Part shown: piece after piece, positions 25,164 through 32,711 of the stretch
Position numbering within the stretch: the stretch's first letter is position 1
How the letters are laid out: each line of letters opens with the position of its first letter
Assembly (NCBI RefSeq): GCF_040839445.1
Contig: NZ_JBDPGJ010000008.1
Location: 124,001-188,000, forward strand
Source of the DNA: Aquibium pacificus
Lineage (GTDB): Bacteria; Pseudomonadota; Alphaproteobacteria; Rhizobiales; Rhizobiaceae
Length of the DNA stretch: 64,000 nucleotides
Direction: 5' to 3'
Made by a program: the position numbers and the translations under genes
The notes under the pieces: generated by a model
Told to the model about the DNA's origin: nothing
The model's input: only the letters and a program-made list of their open reading frames with translations
Database searches by the model: none

Positions 25164-25250
25164 GGCTGTTTCACCCGGAAAGTTACTGGATGGGTCGCGG
25201 AATCGTCTGCGCTCCCTTCATCTTTTTCAGAATCTACCAGCCGCCGCCCA

Positions 25251-25285
25251 TGGCAGAAATGTCAAATAGGTGCTACTTTCTGCCA
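25251..25285. promoter_or_regulatory. 35-bp inverted-repeat operator, copy 1 (GlxA-type regulator gene)
   Basis: Arms TGGCAGAAA and TTTCTGCCA enclose 17 bases. The site ends directly before the ATG of the AraC-type regulator. Two further copies with the same 35-base length lie at 27725-27759 and 34031-34065. A TGTCA-like core (ATGTCAAA) follows the left arm in all three copies, as ATG(A/T)CAA. Binding by the adjacent regulator is inferred. Confidence 0.6.
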
Positions 25286-26257
25286 ATGCACCATGTCGTA
25301 TTCATCGTCTATCCGGGGTTCGAACTGCTCGATGTGTCGGGACCGGCCTCGGTCTTCAACAGCGCCAATCGCGTGCTCGACCAACAGGGGAAGTCCGTAT
25401 TCTACGCGGTCACGCTGGTCTCTGCCGAAGGCGGCATCATCGAAAGCAGCAGCGGCATCACCGTTGATACGCGGACAATTTCGGATCTGAAGCCGGGAGA
25501 AGCACACACGGTCCTGGTTGCCGGAGCAGAACGGGAGCCGCTCCTGGCCGCCGTCGCAGAGCCGACCCTGCGCGCAGCCCTTCCCCGACTTGCCGCCGGT
25601 GCCGTCCGCTTCGGCTCGGTCTGCTCGGGCGGTTTCCTGCTCGCCGCGCTCGGCCTGCTCGACGGTCATCGCATCGCCACCCATTGGGACTCCTGCAAAC
25701 CGCTTTCCGAGAGGTTCCCGGGCGTCACGGTCGATCCGGACGCGCTCTATGTCGTTGATGGCCGGATCTGGACTTCCGCCGGAGTCACCACCGGTATCGA
25801 CATGGCGTTGGCCATGATTGCGAGTGATCTCGATGCTTCCGTCGCCGGCGAGGTCGCCAAGCGACTGATCCTCTATGCGCGACGGCCGGGTTACCAGTCA
25901 CAGTTCAGCCCGGTCCTGCAGGCACAGGTCAAGGGAGACAGCCCCTTCGCCGATCTGATCGGGTGGATCCTGGCAAACCTCGACGCAACGCTGGACGTCC
26001 CCGCTCTGGCCGAGCGCGCCGGGTTGAGCGAACGTACCTTCCACCGCAAGTTCGTGTCGGCAACGGGCCAGACGCCGGCCAGGTTCGTCGAGACCGCCCG
26101 GCTCGACGCGGCACGCTTGTTGCTGTCGCGCGGCCTCTCACTCAAGTCTGTTGCCTCGCAGGTCGGCCTATTTCCAACCGCACGTCTCTCGGAGGCCTTC
26201 GAACGCCGTTTCGGCGTTGCGCCAAGGCTGTTCCGGGAGATGCATCCCGAGCTTTGA
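25286..26257 (+). CDS. GlxA-family AraC-type transcriptional regulator
   Basis: A 323-residue regulator. The N-terminal half is a DJ-1/PfpI-like domain (IVYPGFELLDVSGPASVFN near the start; SVCSGGFLLAALGLLDG with a Cys at the elbow position). The C-terminal half (about 220-320) is a double HTH of the AraC type (LAERAGLSERTFHRKFV, then KSVASQVGLFPTARLSEAF). The ATG at 25286 gives MHHVVFIVYPGF, which matches relatives; longer in-frame starts (25190, 25250) would run through the operator-like repeat. No ribosome binding site is seen before 25286, so the message may be leaderless. The gene is divergent from the membrane DJ-1-like gene. Confidence 0.9.
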   Translation: MHHVVFIVYPGFELLDVSGPASVFNSANRVLDQQGKSVFYAVTLVSAEGGIIESSSGITVDTRTISDLKPGEAHTVLVAGAEREPLLAAVAEPTLRAALPRLAAGAVRFGSVCSGGFLLAALGLLDGHRIATHWDSCKPLSERFPGVTVDPDALYVVDGRIWTSAGVTTGIDMALAMIASDLDASVAGEVAKRLILYARRPGYQSQFSPVLQAQVKGDSPFADLIGWILANLDATLDVPALAERAGLSERTFHRKFVSATGQTPARFVETARLDAARLLLSRGLSLKSVASQVGLFPTARLSEAFERRFGVAPRLFREMHPEL

Positions 26258-26395
26258 CCGGAGGCTCCCGTGACGGCAGCGTCGGATGGTGGACTAACGC
26301 GACTTGCAACATCGTCAGTGCAGGAGCCTTCGTCACAGACTTGACTGAACTCGACATTCACCAGCCGCCACCCTTTGCGGCAGAAGTGGCTATTG

Positions 26396-27049
26396 TCAGT
26401 TCGGTGCCCTGTCGGCGAAAACCGCCAATTGCGCCGCAAATGCGCGCTGGTATGCGGGCCTTGCCTCGCCGCGCGCAACATAGGTCGCAAGGTTCGGGAA
26501 TTCGTCCAGCATTGGCGACGAGTATCGCAATCTCAGAAGCACCGAGATCATCAGTAGATCGCCGGCGCTGAATGCCCCGTCAAGCCAGTCAGCATCGCCC
26601 AAGCGGGCGGAAAGCTGGCTGAGGCGGGTACGGATGCGATCATCCATGATCGGCAGGCGATGTTTGTGCCAAGGATTATCGCGCTCCATGTATGAGGCGG
26701 CTTCGCGCTCGACGATTGGCGGCTCCACCGTATTGAGCGCAGCAAACATCCATGTGATCGCGCGCGCTCTGGCATTGGAATCCGCGGGCAACAGACCTGC
26801 ATGATTCTCAGCGATATGCAGTATGATCGACCCGGTCTCGAACAGCGCCAGATTGCCCTCCTCATAGGTCGGGATCTGACCGAACGGATGCAGCACCAGA
26901 TGTGCCGGCTCCTTCATCTCTTTGAATGAGACGAGACGCACATCATAGGGCTGACCAACTTCCTCGAATGCCCAACGGACGCGCGTATCGCGCGCCAAAC
27001 CTGCGCCACGATCCGGAGAGCTCTCAAATGCGGTGATGGCGGCGGGCAT
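26396..27049 (-). CDS. Glutathione S-transferase
   Basis: A 217-residue GST. The N-terminal domain starts MPAAITAFESSPDRGAGLAR, then VRWAFEEVGQPYDVRLV, the cis-proline motif HPFGQIPTYEEG and the glutathione-binding segment ALFETGSIILHIAE. The C-terminal helical domain has the N-cap box AFSAGDLLMISVLLRL. The start at 27049 is preferred because upstream in-frame sequence lies opposite intergenic and VOC-gene DNA and is not GST-like. The gene follows the VOC gene on the same strand after 98 bases, so the two may be co-transcribed from the operator-bearing promoter at 27.7 kb. Confidence 0.9.
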   Translation of the reverse strand: MPAAITAFESSPDRGAGLARDTRVRWAFEEVGQPYDVRLVSFKEMKEPAHLVLHPFGQIPTYEEGNLALFETGSIILHIAENHAGLLPADSNARARAITWMFAALNTVEPPIVEREAASYMERDNPWHKHRLPIMDDRIRTRLSQLSARLGDADWLDGAFSAGDLLMISVLLRLRYSSPMLDEFPNLATYVARGEARPAYQRAFAAQLAVFADRAPN

Positions 27050-27147
27050 CGGCCAACTGCCTTTTCGGACGCGGTCATGGTACTCGCTCTCGGAGAGGAT
27101 GGTGCGCCAGAAGCGGGTCGTGGAACGATGGCGACCCGCTGCTGGAT

Positions 27148-27639
27148 TCAAGCTGGATCCGCATTGTTGGCCGCAGCTTCCAGCGCCGCGATGTCGATCT
27201 TCTTCATCGTCATCATTACGTCGAAAGCGCGCTTGGCCTTGGCGCTTTCCGATCCCGTGGTCAGTTCGAGCAGCAGCTTTGGTGTGATCTGCCACGAGTG
27301 ACCCCAGCGGTCCTTGCACCAGCCGCACATGCTTTCTGCACCGCCATTTCCGACGATCGCATTCCAATAACGATCGGTTTCTTCCTGGCTTTCCGTGATC
27401 ACCATGAAGGAAACCGACTCGTTCGGCGTAAAGACCGGCCCGCCGTTCAGGCCAACGAACTTGCGACCAAGAACGGTGAATTCCACCGTCAGTTCATCGC
27501 CTTTCTTGCCACCCGGATAGTCGGACCCAGCCGTGTTCACCCGCTGGACATAGCTGTCCGGAAAGGTCGCGGCATAGAACTCGGCCGCCTTCTTCGCTTC
27601 GCCGTGGTCGTACCACAGGCAGTTCACAAGGTCGGTCAT
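27148..27639 (-). CDS. VOC-family protein (PhnB/DUF899-like glyoxalase fold)
   Basis: A 163-residue protein starting MTDLVNCLWYDHGEAKKAAEF, the PhnB-type beginning of 3-demethylubiquinone-methyltransferase-like VOC proteins. Further features are LTVEFTVLGRKFVGLNGGP, with the conserved Gly-Gly-Pro, and MCGWCKDRWGHSWQITP, where Trp-Gly-x-x-Trp and Pro are typical of this subgroup. A terminal helix (KKIDIAALEAAANN) is complete. The exact reaction is unknown. An inverted-repeat operator lies 86 bases upstream of its start, and the GST gene follows it. Confidence 0.88.
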   Translation of the reverse strand: MTDLVNCLWYDHGEAKKAAEFYAATFPDSYVQRVNTAGSDYPGGKKGDELTVEFTVLGRKFVGLNGGPVFTPNESVSFMVITESQEETDRYWNAIVGNGGAESMCGWCKDRWGHSWQITPKLLLELTTGSESAKAKRAFDVMMTMKKIDIAALEAAANNADPA

Positions 27640-27724
27640 CTTCTTCCTCCTTGGTTTCCGGAAACAGATGCTTGCACGACCTCGGTCGAACCAGCCCTTG
27701 GGTGTTTGTACCTGCCAGCAAATG

Positions 27725-27759
27725 TGGCGGAAATGACAATATTATGGTCTTTTCCGCCA
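27725..27759. promoter_or_regulatory. 35-bp inverted-repeat operator, copy 2 (VOC-GST genes)
   Basis: Arms TGGCGGAAA and TTTCCGCCA separated by 17 bases, the same total length and core (ATGACAA) as copies 1 and 3. It is in the 189-base gap between the sigma factor gene and the VOC gene, 86 bases from the VOC start. The likely regulator is the GlxA-type protein encoded 1.5 kb away. Confidence 0.6.
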
Positions 27760-27828
27760 GACGCGCTGGCTGACCTACCTGATGAATTGACGCTTCAAGC
27801 CACATTCCTTCGCTCACTCCTCCCGAAT

Positions 27829-29094
27829 TCATGAAGCGCCGTTTGCACAATCAGCATTCAGTTGATCGAGGTGCTGGCGGATATGCATGGCCTCGGCCGG
27901 CGTGTTGGCGAGCGCGATCGCGCGGCCGAAGGCATCGCGCGCCTCGCCGTTACGGCCCAATTGTTCCAGCAGGTTGCCGCGCACGCCGTGGAAGTAGAAG
28001 TACCCATCCAGCGGCTCTGCGAGCGGCGCGATCATCTCCAGCGCCGCTTCCGCACCCTGAAGCTTCCAGATCGCAACCGACCGATTGAGCGTGATCACCG
28101 GCGATGGAGCATGACGTTCGAGCGCCTGATAAAGCTCGTCAATCCCCGCCCAATCGGTTTCCTCGGGCCGTTCGGCACGTGCGTGTAGTGCGGCTATCGC
28201 CGCCTGGATCTGATAAGGCCCGGGCTGGCGGTGCCGCATGGCTTTGTCGATCATCGCCAGCGCTTCGGCGATCTGTCTGTGGTTCCACAGCGTTCGGTCC
28301 TGGTCGTCAAGCAGGATCGGGGCACCCGTTTCGTCGAAACGCGCCTTCTGGCGGGAATGCTGAAGCAGCATCAGCGCCAGCAATCCCATCATTTCCGGTT
28401 CGGCCGGAAACAGCCGCAGCATCAAACGAGCCAGGCGGGTCGCCTCGTCGCAGAGCTTCGCCCGCTCGCTTGTCGGATTGGCGTCGGTATAGCCCTCGTT
28501 GAAGATGAGATAAATCATCGCGGCAACCACCGCGAAACGTTCCGCCCGTTCGATCGGTCCAGGCGTCTCGAAGGGTATGTCAGTCTTTGCGATGCGTGCC
28601 TTTGCGCGGGTGATCCGCTGTTCCATTGCCCGGTCGGCGACGAGGAAGGCCGCCGCGATACGGGAGACCGGCAGCCCCGAGACGATCCTGAGCGCCAGCG
28701 CGATCTGTTGCGTGGCCGGCAGTTCCGGCTGGCAACAGACGAAGAGAAGCCGGAGGATATCGTCGCGATAGTCGGCCGCATCCAGCCGCTCCGCCATGTC
28801 AGGCTCGGTGTCCTCCCGGTCTGAGATCAACTCTTCGTCCGGCAGTTCCGTCAATCTCGCGTGCCGGCGCTTGTGGTCGATGGCGACATTGCGCCCGACC
28901 ATGATTAGCCAGCTTGCCGCATCGCGCGGCGGGCCGTTCTTCGGCCACGACTTCAAAGCCCTCAGACAAGCCTCTTGAAAGGCCTCCTCGGCGAGGTCGA
29001 GATCGCGGAAATAGCGCAACAGCGCCGCGACAGCCTGCGGCCGCGCACCGACCAAGCGCGCCTCGATCCAGTCCGATTCAGGGGGTTGGGGCAT
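27829..29094 (-). CDS. ECF42-type RNA polymerase sigma factor with C-terminal DUF6596/TPR extension
   Basis: A 421-residue sigma factor. Region 2 is seen as YFRDLDLAEEAFQEACLRAL and WLIMVGRNVAIDHKRR, and region 4 as QIALALRIVSGLPVSRIAAA. After about residue 185 comes the long extension typical of ECF42/DUF6596 sigma factors (AAMIYLIFNEGYTDANPT, with the FNEGY motif, then LMLLQHSRQKARFD) and a TPR-like C-terminus. No anti-sigma factor gene is adjacent, as expected: in this group the extension is thought to control activity. It overlaps the upstream DGPF/YCII gene by 17 bases, the classic ECF42 genetic arrangement. Confidence 0.93.
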   Translation of the reverse strand: MPQPPESDWIEARLVGARPQAVAALLRYFRDLDLAEEAFQEACLRALKSWPKNGPPRDAASWLIMVGRNVAIDHKRRHARLTELPDEELISDREDTEPDMAERLDAADYRDDILRLLFVCCQPELPATQQIALALRIVSGLPVSRIAAAFLVADRAMEQRITRAKARIAKTDIPFETPGPIERAERFAVVAAMIYLIFNEGYTDANPTSERAKLCDEATRLARLMLRLFPAEPEMMGLLALMLLQHSRQKARFDETGAPILLDDQDRTLWNHRQIAEALAMIDKAMRHRQPGPYQIQAAIAALHARAERPEETDWAGIDELYQALERHAPSPVITLNRSVAIWKLQGAEAALEMIAPLAEPLDGYFYFHGVRGNLLEQLGRNGEARDAFGRAIALANTPAEAMHIRQHLDQLNADCANGAS

Positions 29095-29455
29095 CTTCTA
29101 TTGCCTCTCCATTCGGGTAGTAGAGCGCGATAGGCCGCAACTCGTAGGCACCGCCGGGGTTTGCCTCAGCCATCTCGCGCGCGATCTGAACAGCCACCTC
29201 GTAGCTGTCCACGTTGACGACGTAGAAGCCGAGCAACTGCTCTTTCGTCTCCGCGAACGGACCGTCCGTTACGATATTTTCGGACTTGCGCAAGGTGGTC
29301 GCCGCAGTTGTCGGCATCAGCCGGACGATGGGCTCGAAATTTTTCGCCCATTTGCGATTGACCGCCTTGAGGCGTTCAATCACCTCGGCGTCTTCCTCTA
29401 CGGTCCAGGAAGAGGTGATTTCCTCATTGTGATAGCAAAGGATCGTGTAGCGCAT
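29078..29455 (-). CDS. YCII-related DGPF-domain protein
   Basis: A 125-residue protein of the YCII family with the eponymous motif in IVTDGPFAETKEQLLGFYVV. The ATG at 29455 gives MRYTILCYHNEEITSSWT. Proteins of this type are almost always encoded next to ECF42 sigma factors, and here the two genes overlap by 17 bases. The biochemical role is unknown; it may be a target or a modulator of the sigma factor. A promoter fitting the ECF42 consensus lies 23 bases before the start codon, suggesting positive autoregulation of the operon. Confidence 0.92.
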   Translation of the reverse strand: MRYTILCYHNEEITSSWTVEEDAEVIERLKAVNRKWAKNFEPIVRLMPTTAATTLRKSENIVTDGPFAETKEQLLGFYVVNVDSYEVAVQIAREMAEANPGGAYELRPIALYYPNGEAIEDAPTP

Positions 29456-29477
29456 TTTGGGGTTTTCCGTTTCTAAG

Positions 29478-29504
29478 GACGATTTTGCGGCGCTCCTCCC
29501 GACA
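29478..29504 (-). promoter_or_regulatory. Predicted ECF42-type autoregulatory promoter
   Basis: On the minus strand TGTCGG (29504-29499), a 17-base spacer and CGTC (29481-29478), 23 bases ahead of the DGPF gene. The first nine bases (TGTCGGGAG) are identical to those of the DoxX promoter. This is the best-placed of four such sites in the window. Confidence 0.65.
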
Positions 29505-29577
29505 ACGACTGCATTTTTTTGTCGTGGCGCATCGGCGAACGGGATTCTCGGCATGCCATTCGTGCATGCCGATGCGG

Positions 29578-30363
29578 TCACACATCGACGTTCCATGGCC
29601 CCGACACCCGCCGGTACACGTTGTCCAAGCTCCTAGCGAACATCTTGAATACGTCCTGGCTTTCCAACTCGCTGAGAACCTGCTCATTTATTCCCCCAAT
29701 TGTCGCATACTCCTTCGCCAAATCCATGAACGCCGACGCGGGGGCGGCCTCCGGGGCATGGGCGAGCGCCTTGAAAAGAGTGGCAATATACTCACGCGCT
29801 GTGTCGCTCGAGACGTCATGGCTTTCTAGCCAGTCATCGATCGTGTCGAGGTATCTGAAGTACGTGGCATAGGTCGCGGTAACGACGCTAAGGGCATTAA
29901 ATTCATGCTCGCTTTCCACCTCGATTGCCTTGCCTAGCTTGCCGAAAAAGGCAGCTATGTCGGGGTCGGGCGGAAAGATGATGGTTGCACCCAGCTTGTG
30001 CGCGATCATCGGCATGGGAAGGGCCTTGGTCACCCTTTCCGCAGGCGCCACCAGAGACGCGATCTCCTCCCGTGAAATCGTCGCGATAAGACTGACGACG
30101 TGGTGGTCGTTTTGGAACCGCAGAACCTGGAGCACCTCTCGCGCGACCTGTGGCCTGACCGCGAGCATCACCGTTTCGGAGCCATCAAGCACCGCCTGAT
30201 TGTCCGATGCGACCTGCACGTCGGCATAACGCGCAGCAAGTTCCGCGGAAATCTCTGCGTTGCGAGGCGAAAGAAGGACGCGCCGGGCATCGTTTCCAGA
30301 AGACTTAAGCCCTGTAATCACTGCAGCAGTAAGCGCTCCGGTTCCGACAATTCCCAGCGTCAT
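29578..30363 (-). CDS. Pyrroline-5-carboxylate reductase-like NAD(P)-binding protein
   Basis: A 261-residue protein beginning TLGIVGTGALTAAVITGLKS, a GxGxxxxA Rossmann motif of the ProC type. It continues with TVMLAVRPQVAREVLQVL and VVSLIATISREEIASLV, all aligned with P5C reductase. The C-terminal domain (SAFMDLAKEYATIGGINEQV) is ProC-like in order, with a glycine-rich motif in place of the standard proline-binding segment. It is therefore a ProC paralogue of unknown substrate rather than a secure proC. It stands alone between the DGPF operon and the pseudogene region. Confidence 0.8.
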   Translation of the reverse strand: MTLGIVGTGALTAAVITGLKSSGNDARRVLLSPRNAEISAELAARYADVQVASDNQAVLDGSETVMLAVRPQVAREVLQVLRFQNDHHVVSLIATISREEIASLVAPAERVTKALPMPMIAHKLGATIIFPPDPDIAAFFGKLGKAIEVESEHEFNALSVVTATYATYFRYLDTIDDWLESHDVSSDTAREYIATLFKALAHAPEAAPASAFMDLAKEYATIGGINEQVLSELESQDVFKMFARSLDNVYRRVSGPWNVDV

Positions 30364-30485
30364 CTCGTATCCTCAATTGTCGTTCTCATGATGCGTTCGC
30401 CTCCGGTGTCGCGCCAACCGCCTCCTTGATCGCAATCTACTTCACACCATCACCGCACCGCCTGCGACGTCGAGAACGATGCCCC

Positions 30486-30716
30486 CTACCCAGGACGAAC
30501 GGCTGGGACCAGATAGACCGGCGCGAAACCGTCATAGGTTGTGCGACCCAGCAGAACGATATCTGCTTCCCACAGCTCCTGGTGCATGATTTCGTCACCT
30601 TCCGGGCCATTGCTGAACAGACCCGTCCAGGTACCGAGGCCTGAACTCTCAATTCCGACGGGGTCCTGAACAACTCCATCGAGCGAGATCTAGCAGCTGA
30701 CTACGAGCTTTCTGGT
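30486..30716 (-). pseudogene. Degraded dihydrofolate reductase-family gene (RibD C-terminal type)
   Basis: In one minus-strand frame the sequence reads RKLVVSC, stop, ISLDGVVQDP, then LGTWTGLFSNGPEGDEIM, HQELWEADIVLLGRTTYDGF, and stops shortly after. This is the N-terminal half of the DHFR-family proteins that start MRKL(V/I)VSxFISLDGVVQ. The start codon is changed (the codon before RKL is ACC, at 30716-30714), codon 9 is TAG, and the C-terminal half is missing. The ribosome binding site (GGAGG), a 7-bp palindrome and an ECF42-like promoter upstream are intact. Two intact or nearly intact relatives lie at 37.5 and 38.5 kb. Confidence 0.8.
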
Positions 30717-30745
30717 CCTTGGGTGCGATCCTCCAAGTTAGCGTT

Positions 30746-30761
30746 CTTGTACGAGTACAAG
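30746..30761. promoter_or_regulatory. 7-bp perfect palindrome upstream of the dead DHFR-family gene
   Basis: CTTGTAC-GA-GTACAAG is a perfect inverted repeat with a two-base centre, 30 bases upstream of the lost start of the DHFR-family pseudogene. Such a compact dyad is typical of a dimeric repressor site (HxlR, TetR or MarR type). The regulator is not identifiable. Confidence 0.45.
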
Positions 30762-30791
30762 TTGCGGTGGTTTCTCGCATTCTGTCCAAAG

Positions 30792-30818
30792 GACGTACGA
30801 GCTCACGGCTACACGACA
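30792..30818 (-). promoter_or_regulatory. Predicted ECF42-type promoter of the DHFR-family pseudogene
   Basis: Minus-strand TGTCGT (30818-30813), 17-base spacer, CGTC (30795-30792), about 75 bases upstream of the lost start codon. An 18-base stretch around the -10 element (30783-30800) matches the DoxX promoter region (23962-23979) at 17 of 18 positions, indicating common origin or strong constraint. Confidence 0.55.
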
Positions 30819-30889
30819 CTCGACAGGAAATCTTTCTGGATTCTTCGGCGCAGGCATTCGAACTGCATCGCACCCACATTCGTGGCGGT

Positions 30890-32710
30890 TCACTTCTTTT
30901 TCGTGAAACCGTCGGTACTCCATCGTTCACTGCCCACCCCGTGATGGACGATGAACAGATCTTCGGGATCGTACTTCGCCTTCACGTTCGCGAGCCGTGC
31001 GTAGCTCGATCCCCAGAACGCGTCGCTCCACGCTTCTTCGAAGAAGTCGCCCTCCGCTCCGTATGATCCTATCTGGGGTACGACCTTGCGGATTTGCCCC
31101 ATCGCGATTTCCACCGCCTCTGCCTGACGCCGGGCCAGAGATCGGTCGGGCTCATGGCCGGCAATCCCCGGATAGGCCGGCGGCTCCTCCGCGCCGCAAA
31201 TGGCAAGCGCGAAGGCATCCGTTGCCGCAGGATTCATCGCGGTATCCTTGGCGGCGGCAATCGCCTCTTCGGGCGCGCCAGCAAGCCCCTTGTTGAAATG
31301 CAACGACGTACTCCAGTGCCGGCTCGCCGCGAACAATGCATCGACGAGACGAGTCCGTCCTGCATACTCGAGAAGCGATGACGGCAGCCAAGTGGATTGG
31401 TATGCGTGAAAAACCTGTCCCGCCTCCTGACGATTGCCCGCCCAGAAGATGTTGCCCTCCGGGGCGCCTGGGCGGTCATCACTGAGAACTAGGCCGCCGA
31501 CCCCTTTCAAGAAATTCGGGTCCCAGAAGTGCCGCGCCGGCAAGGCAACGATCACCGGTTCAACGGCGAAACCGTAGCGTTCCGACTCTGACGCGAGCCA
31601 ATCGAAGAACGACCGCCAAACCGACTCGGCGCGTTGCTGTTCGAGACCCTGGAACACCATTGCGATCGACAGGGTGTTGTTCGGCCGAAAGGCGACCTGT
31701 TCCCCCCAGTGGGGGTTGAATAGCGCGTCGGCATAGAACTGCATGAACCGCTCGATCAAACGCCGAAATGCTTCATCCGACCTGCAAGTGACCTCTGCGA
31801 AAACACCGCCAACGAATTCCGGCAGATCGTGGGTACGTAGAGTCAACCTCGTCACCACTCCGAAACTACCGCCTCCGCCGCCCTTGATCGCCCAGAACAG
31901 ATCGGAATTCGTGCACGCATTCGCGATCCGCACGGCGCCGTCCGCGGTGACAATCTCGGCCTCCAAAAGGCTGGCGCAGGCTGTCCCGTAGCCTTTAGAG
32001 AAATTGCCGAAGCCGCCGCTCTGAACGAGCCCGGCTACGCCAACCGTCAGACAGCCGCCGCCCTGGACGTAGCGACCGGCTTTCGTGGTGACGGCATCGT
32101 AGACATGCGCCCAGATTGCGCCGGCCTCCACCGAAACCGCGGGCTGCGGCGCTTGCACGCCGTCGCATCCCGCCGCGACGAAAGCGTCGTGCACGGTTAT
32201 CGCGTTCATTCGGCGCGTCCAGATCAGCAGCGAGTCCGGCGCGCTGGATGTTCCTTGATAGCTGTGACCACCACCTTTCACGACAAGGCGCAGATTGTGT
32301 TCGCGTGCGAAGTTTACGGCCGCTACGACATCATCGGTTTTCTCGGCGGCCACCGCGAACACGCTGGGCCGGGATGTCCAGCCTCCAACCCAGCCGAGGG
32401 TTTGGGTCAGCGCGGGATCGTCACCAAGAAGGTAGGGATTCCCCAGTTTATCGAAGAGCTCTTCGCAGGAGCTGGAAGGAGGTTGTCCGACAAAGGCATC
32501 GAGAGGCGACTCGACCTCGTTCAGACGATCGCCGACCCGCCGGTTCAAGCTTTGCCAGCTTTCGACCGATGGCCAATGCGTGTTGCCAGGTCGGACACGA
32601 GACTTCGGTGCTTTCGGAACTTCGGCACTCAGGGATGCTGGCAGGCCAACAAGAAACTCCGGCACGAGGGCTGCCGAGGCAGCGGACCGCAGCAACTGTC
32701 TTCGGTTCAT
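30890..32710 (-). CDS. Exported FAD-binding oxidase of the berberine-bridge (BBE/PCMH) family
   Basis: A 606-residue flavoenzyme. It starts MNRRQLLRSAASAALVPEFL, a Tat-like signal with an RR motif, after a strong ribosome binding site (GGAGG). The PCMH-type FAD domain has VVKGGGHSYQG with His149 and GGGCLTVGVAG with Cys220; together they fit the bicovalent (6-S-cysteinyl, 8-alpha-histidyl) FAD attachment. The terminal BBE motif SSYARLANVKAKYDPEDLF is complete. Such enzymes oxidise sugars, alcohols or phenolics, giving hydrogen peroxide. It starts two bases past the stop of the flavin monooxygenase gene, forming a two-gene operon behind operator copy 3. Confidence 0.9.
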   Translation of the reverse strand: MNRRQLLRSAASAALVPEFLVGLPASLSAEVPKAPKSRVRPGNTHWPSVESWQSLNRRVGDRLNEVESPLDAFVGQPPSSSCEELFDKLGNPYLLGDDPALTQTLGWVGGWTSRPSVFAVAAEKTDDVVAAVNFAREHNLRLVVKGGGHSYQGTSSAPDSLLIWTRRMNAITVHDAFVAAGCDGVQAPQPAVSVEAGAIWAHVYDAVTTKAGRYVQGGGCLTVGVAGLVQSGGFGNFSKGYGTACASLLEAEIVTADGAVRIANACTNSDLFWAIKGGGGGSFGVVTRLTLRTHDLPEFVGGVFAEVTCRSDEAFRRLIERFMQFYADALFNPHWGEQVAFRPNNTLSIAMVFQGLEQQRAESVWRSFFDWLASESERYGFAVEPVIVALPARHFWDPNFLKGVGGLVLSDDRPGAPEGNIFWAGNRQEAGQVFHAYQSTWLPSSLLEYAGRTRLVDALFAASRHWSTSLHFNKGLAGAPEEAIAAAKDTAMNPAATDAFALAICGAEEPPAYPGIAGHEPDRSLARRQAEAVEIAMGQIRKVVPQIGSYGAEGDFFEEAWSDAFWGSSYARLANVKAKYDPEDLFIVHHGVGSERWSTDGFTKKK

Positions 32711-32711
32711 T

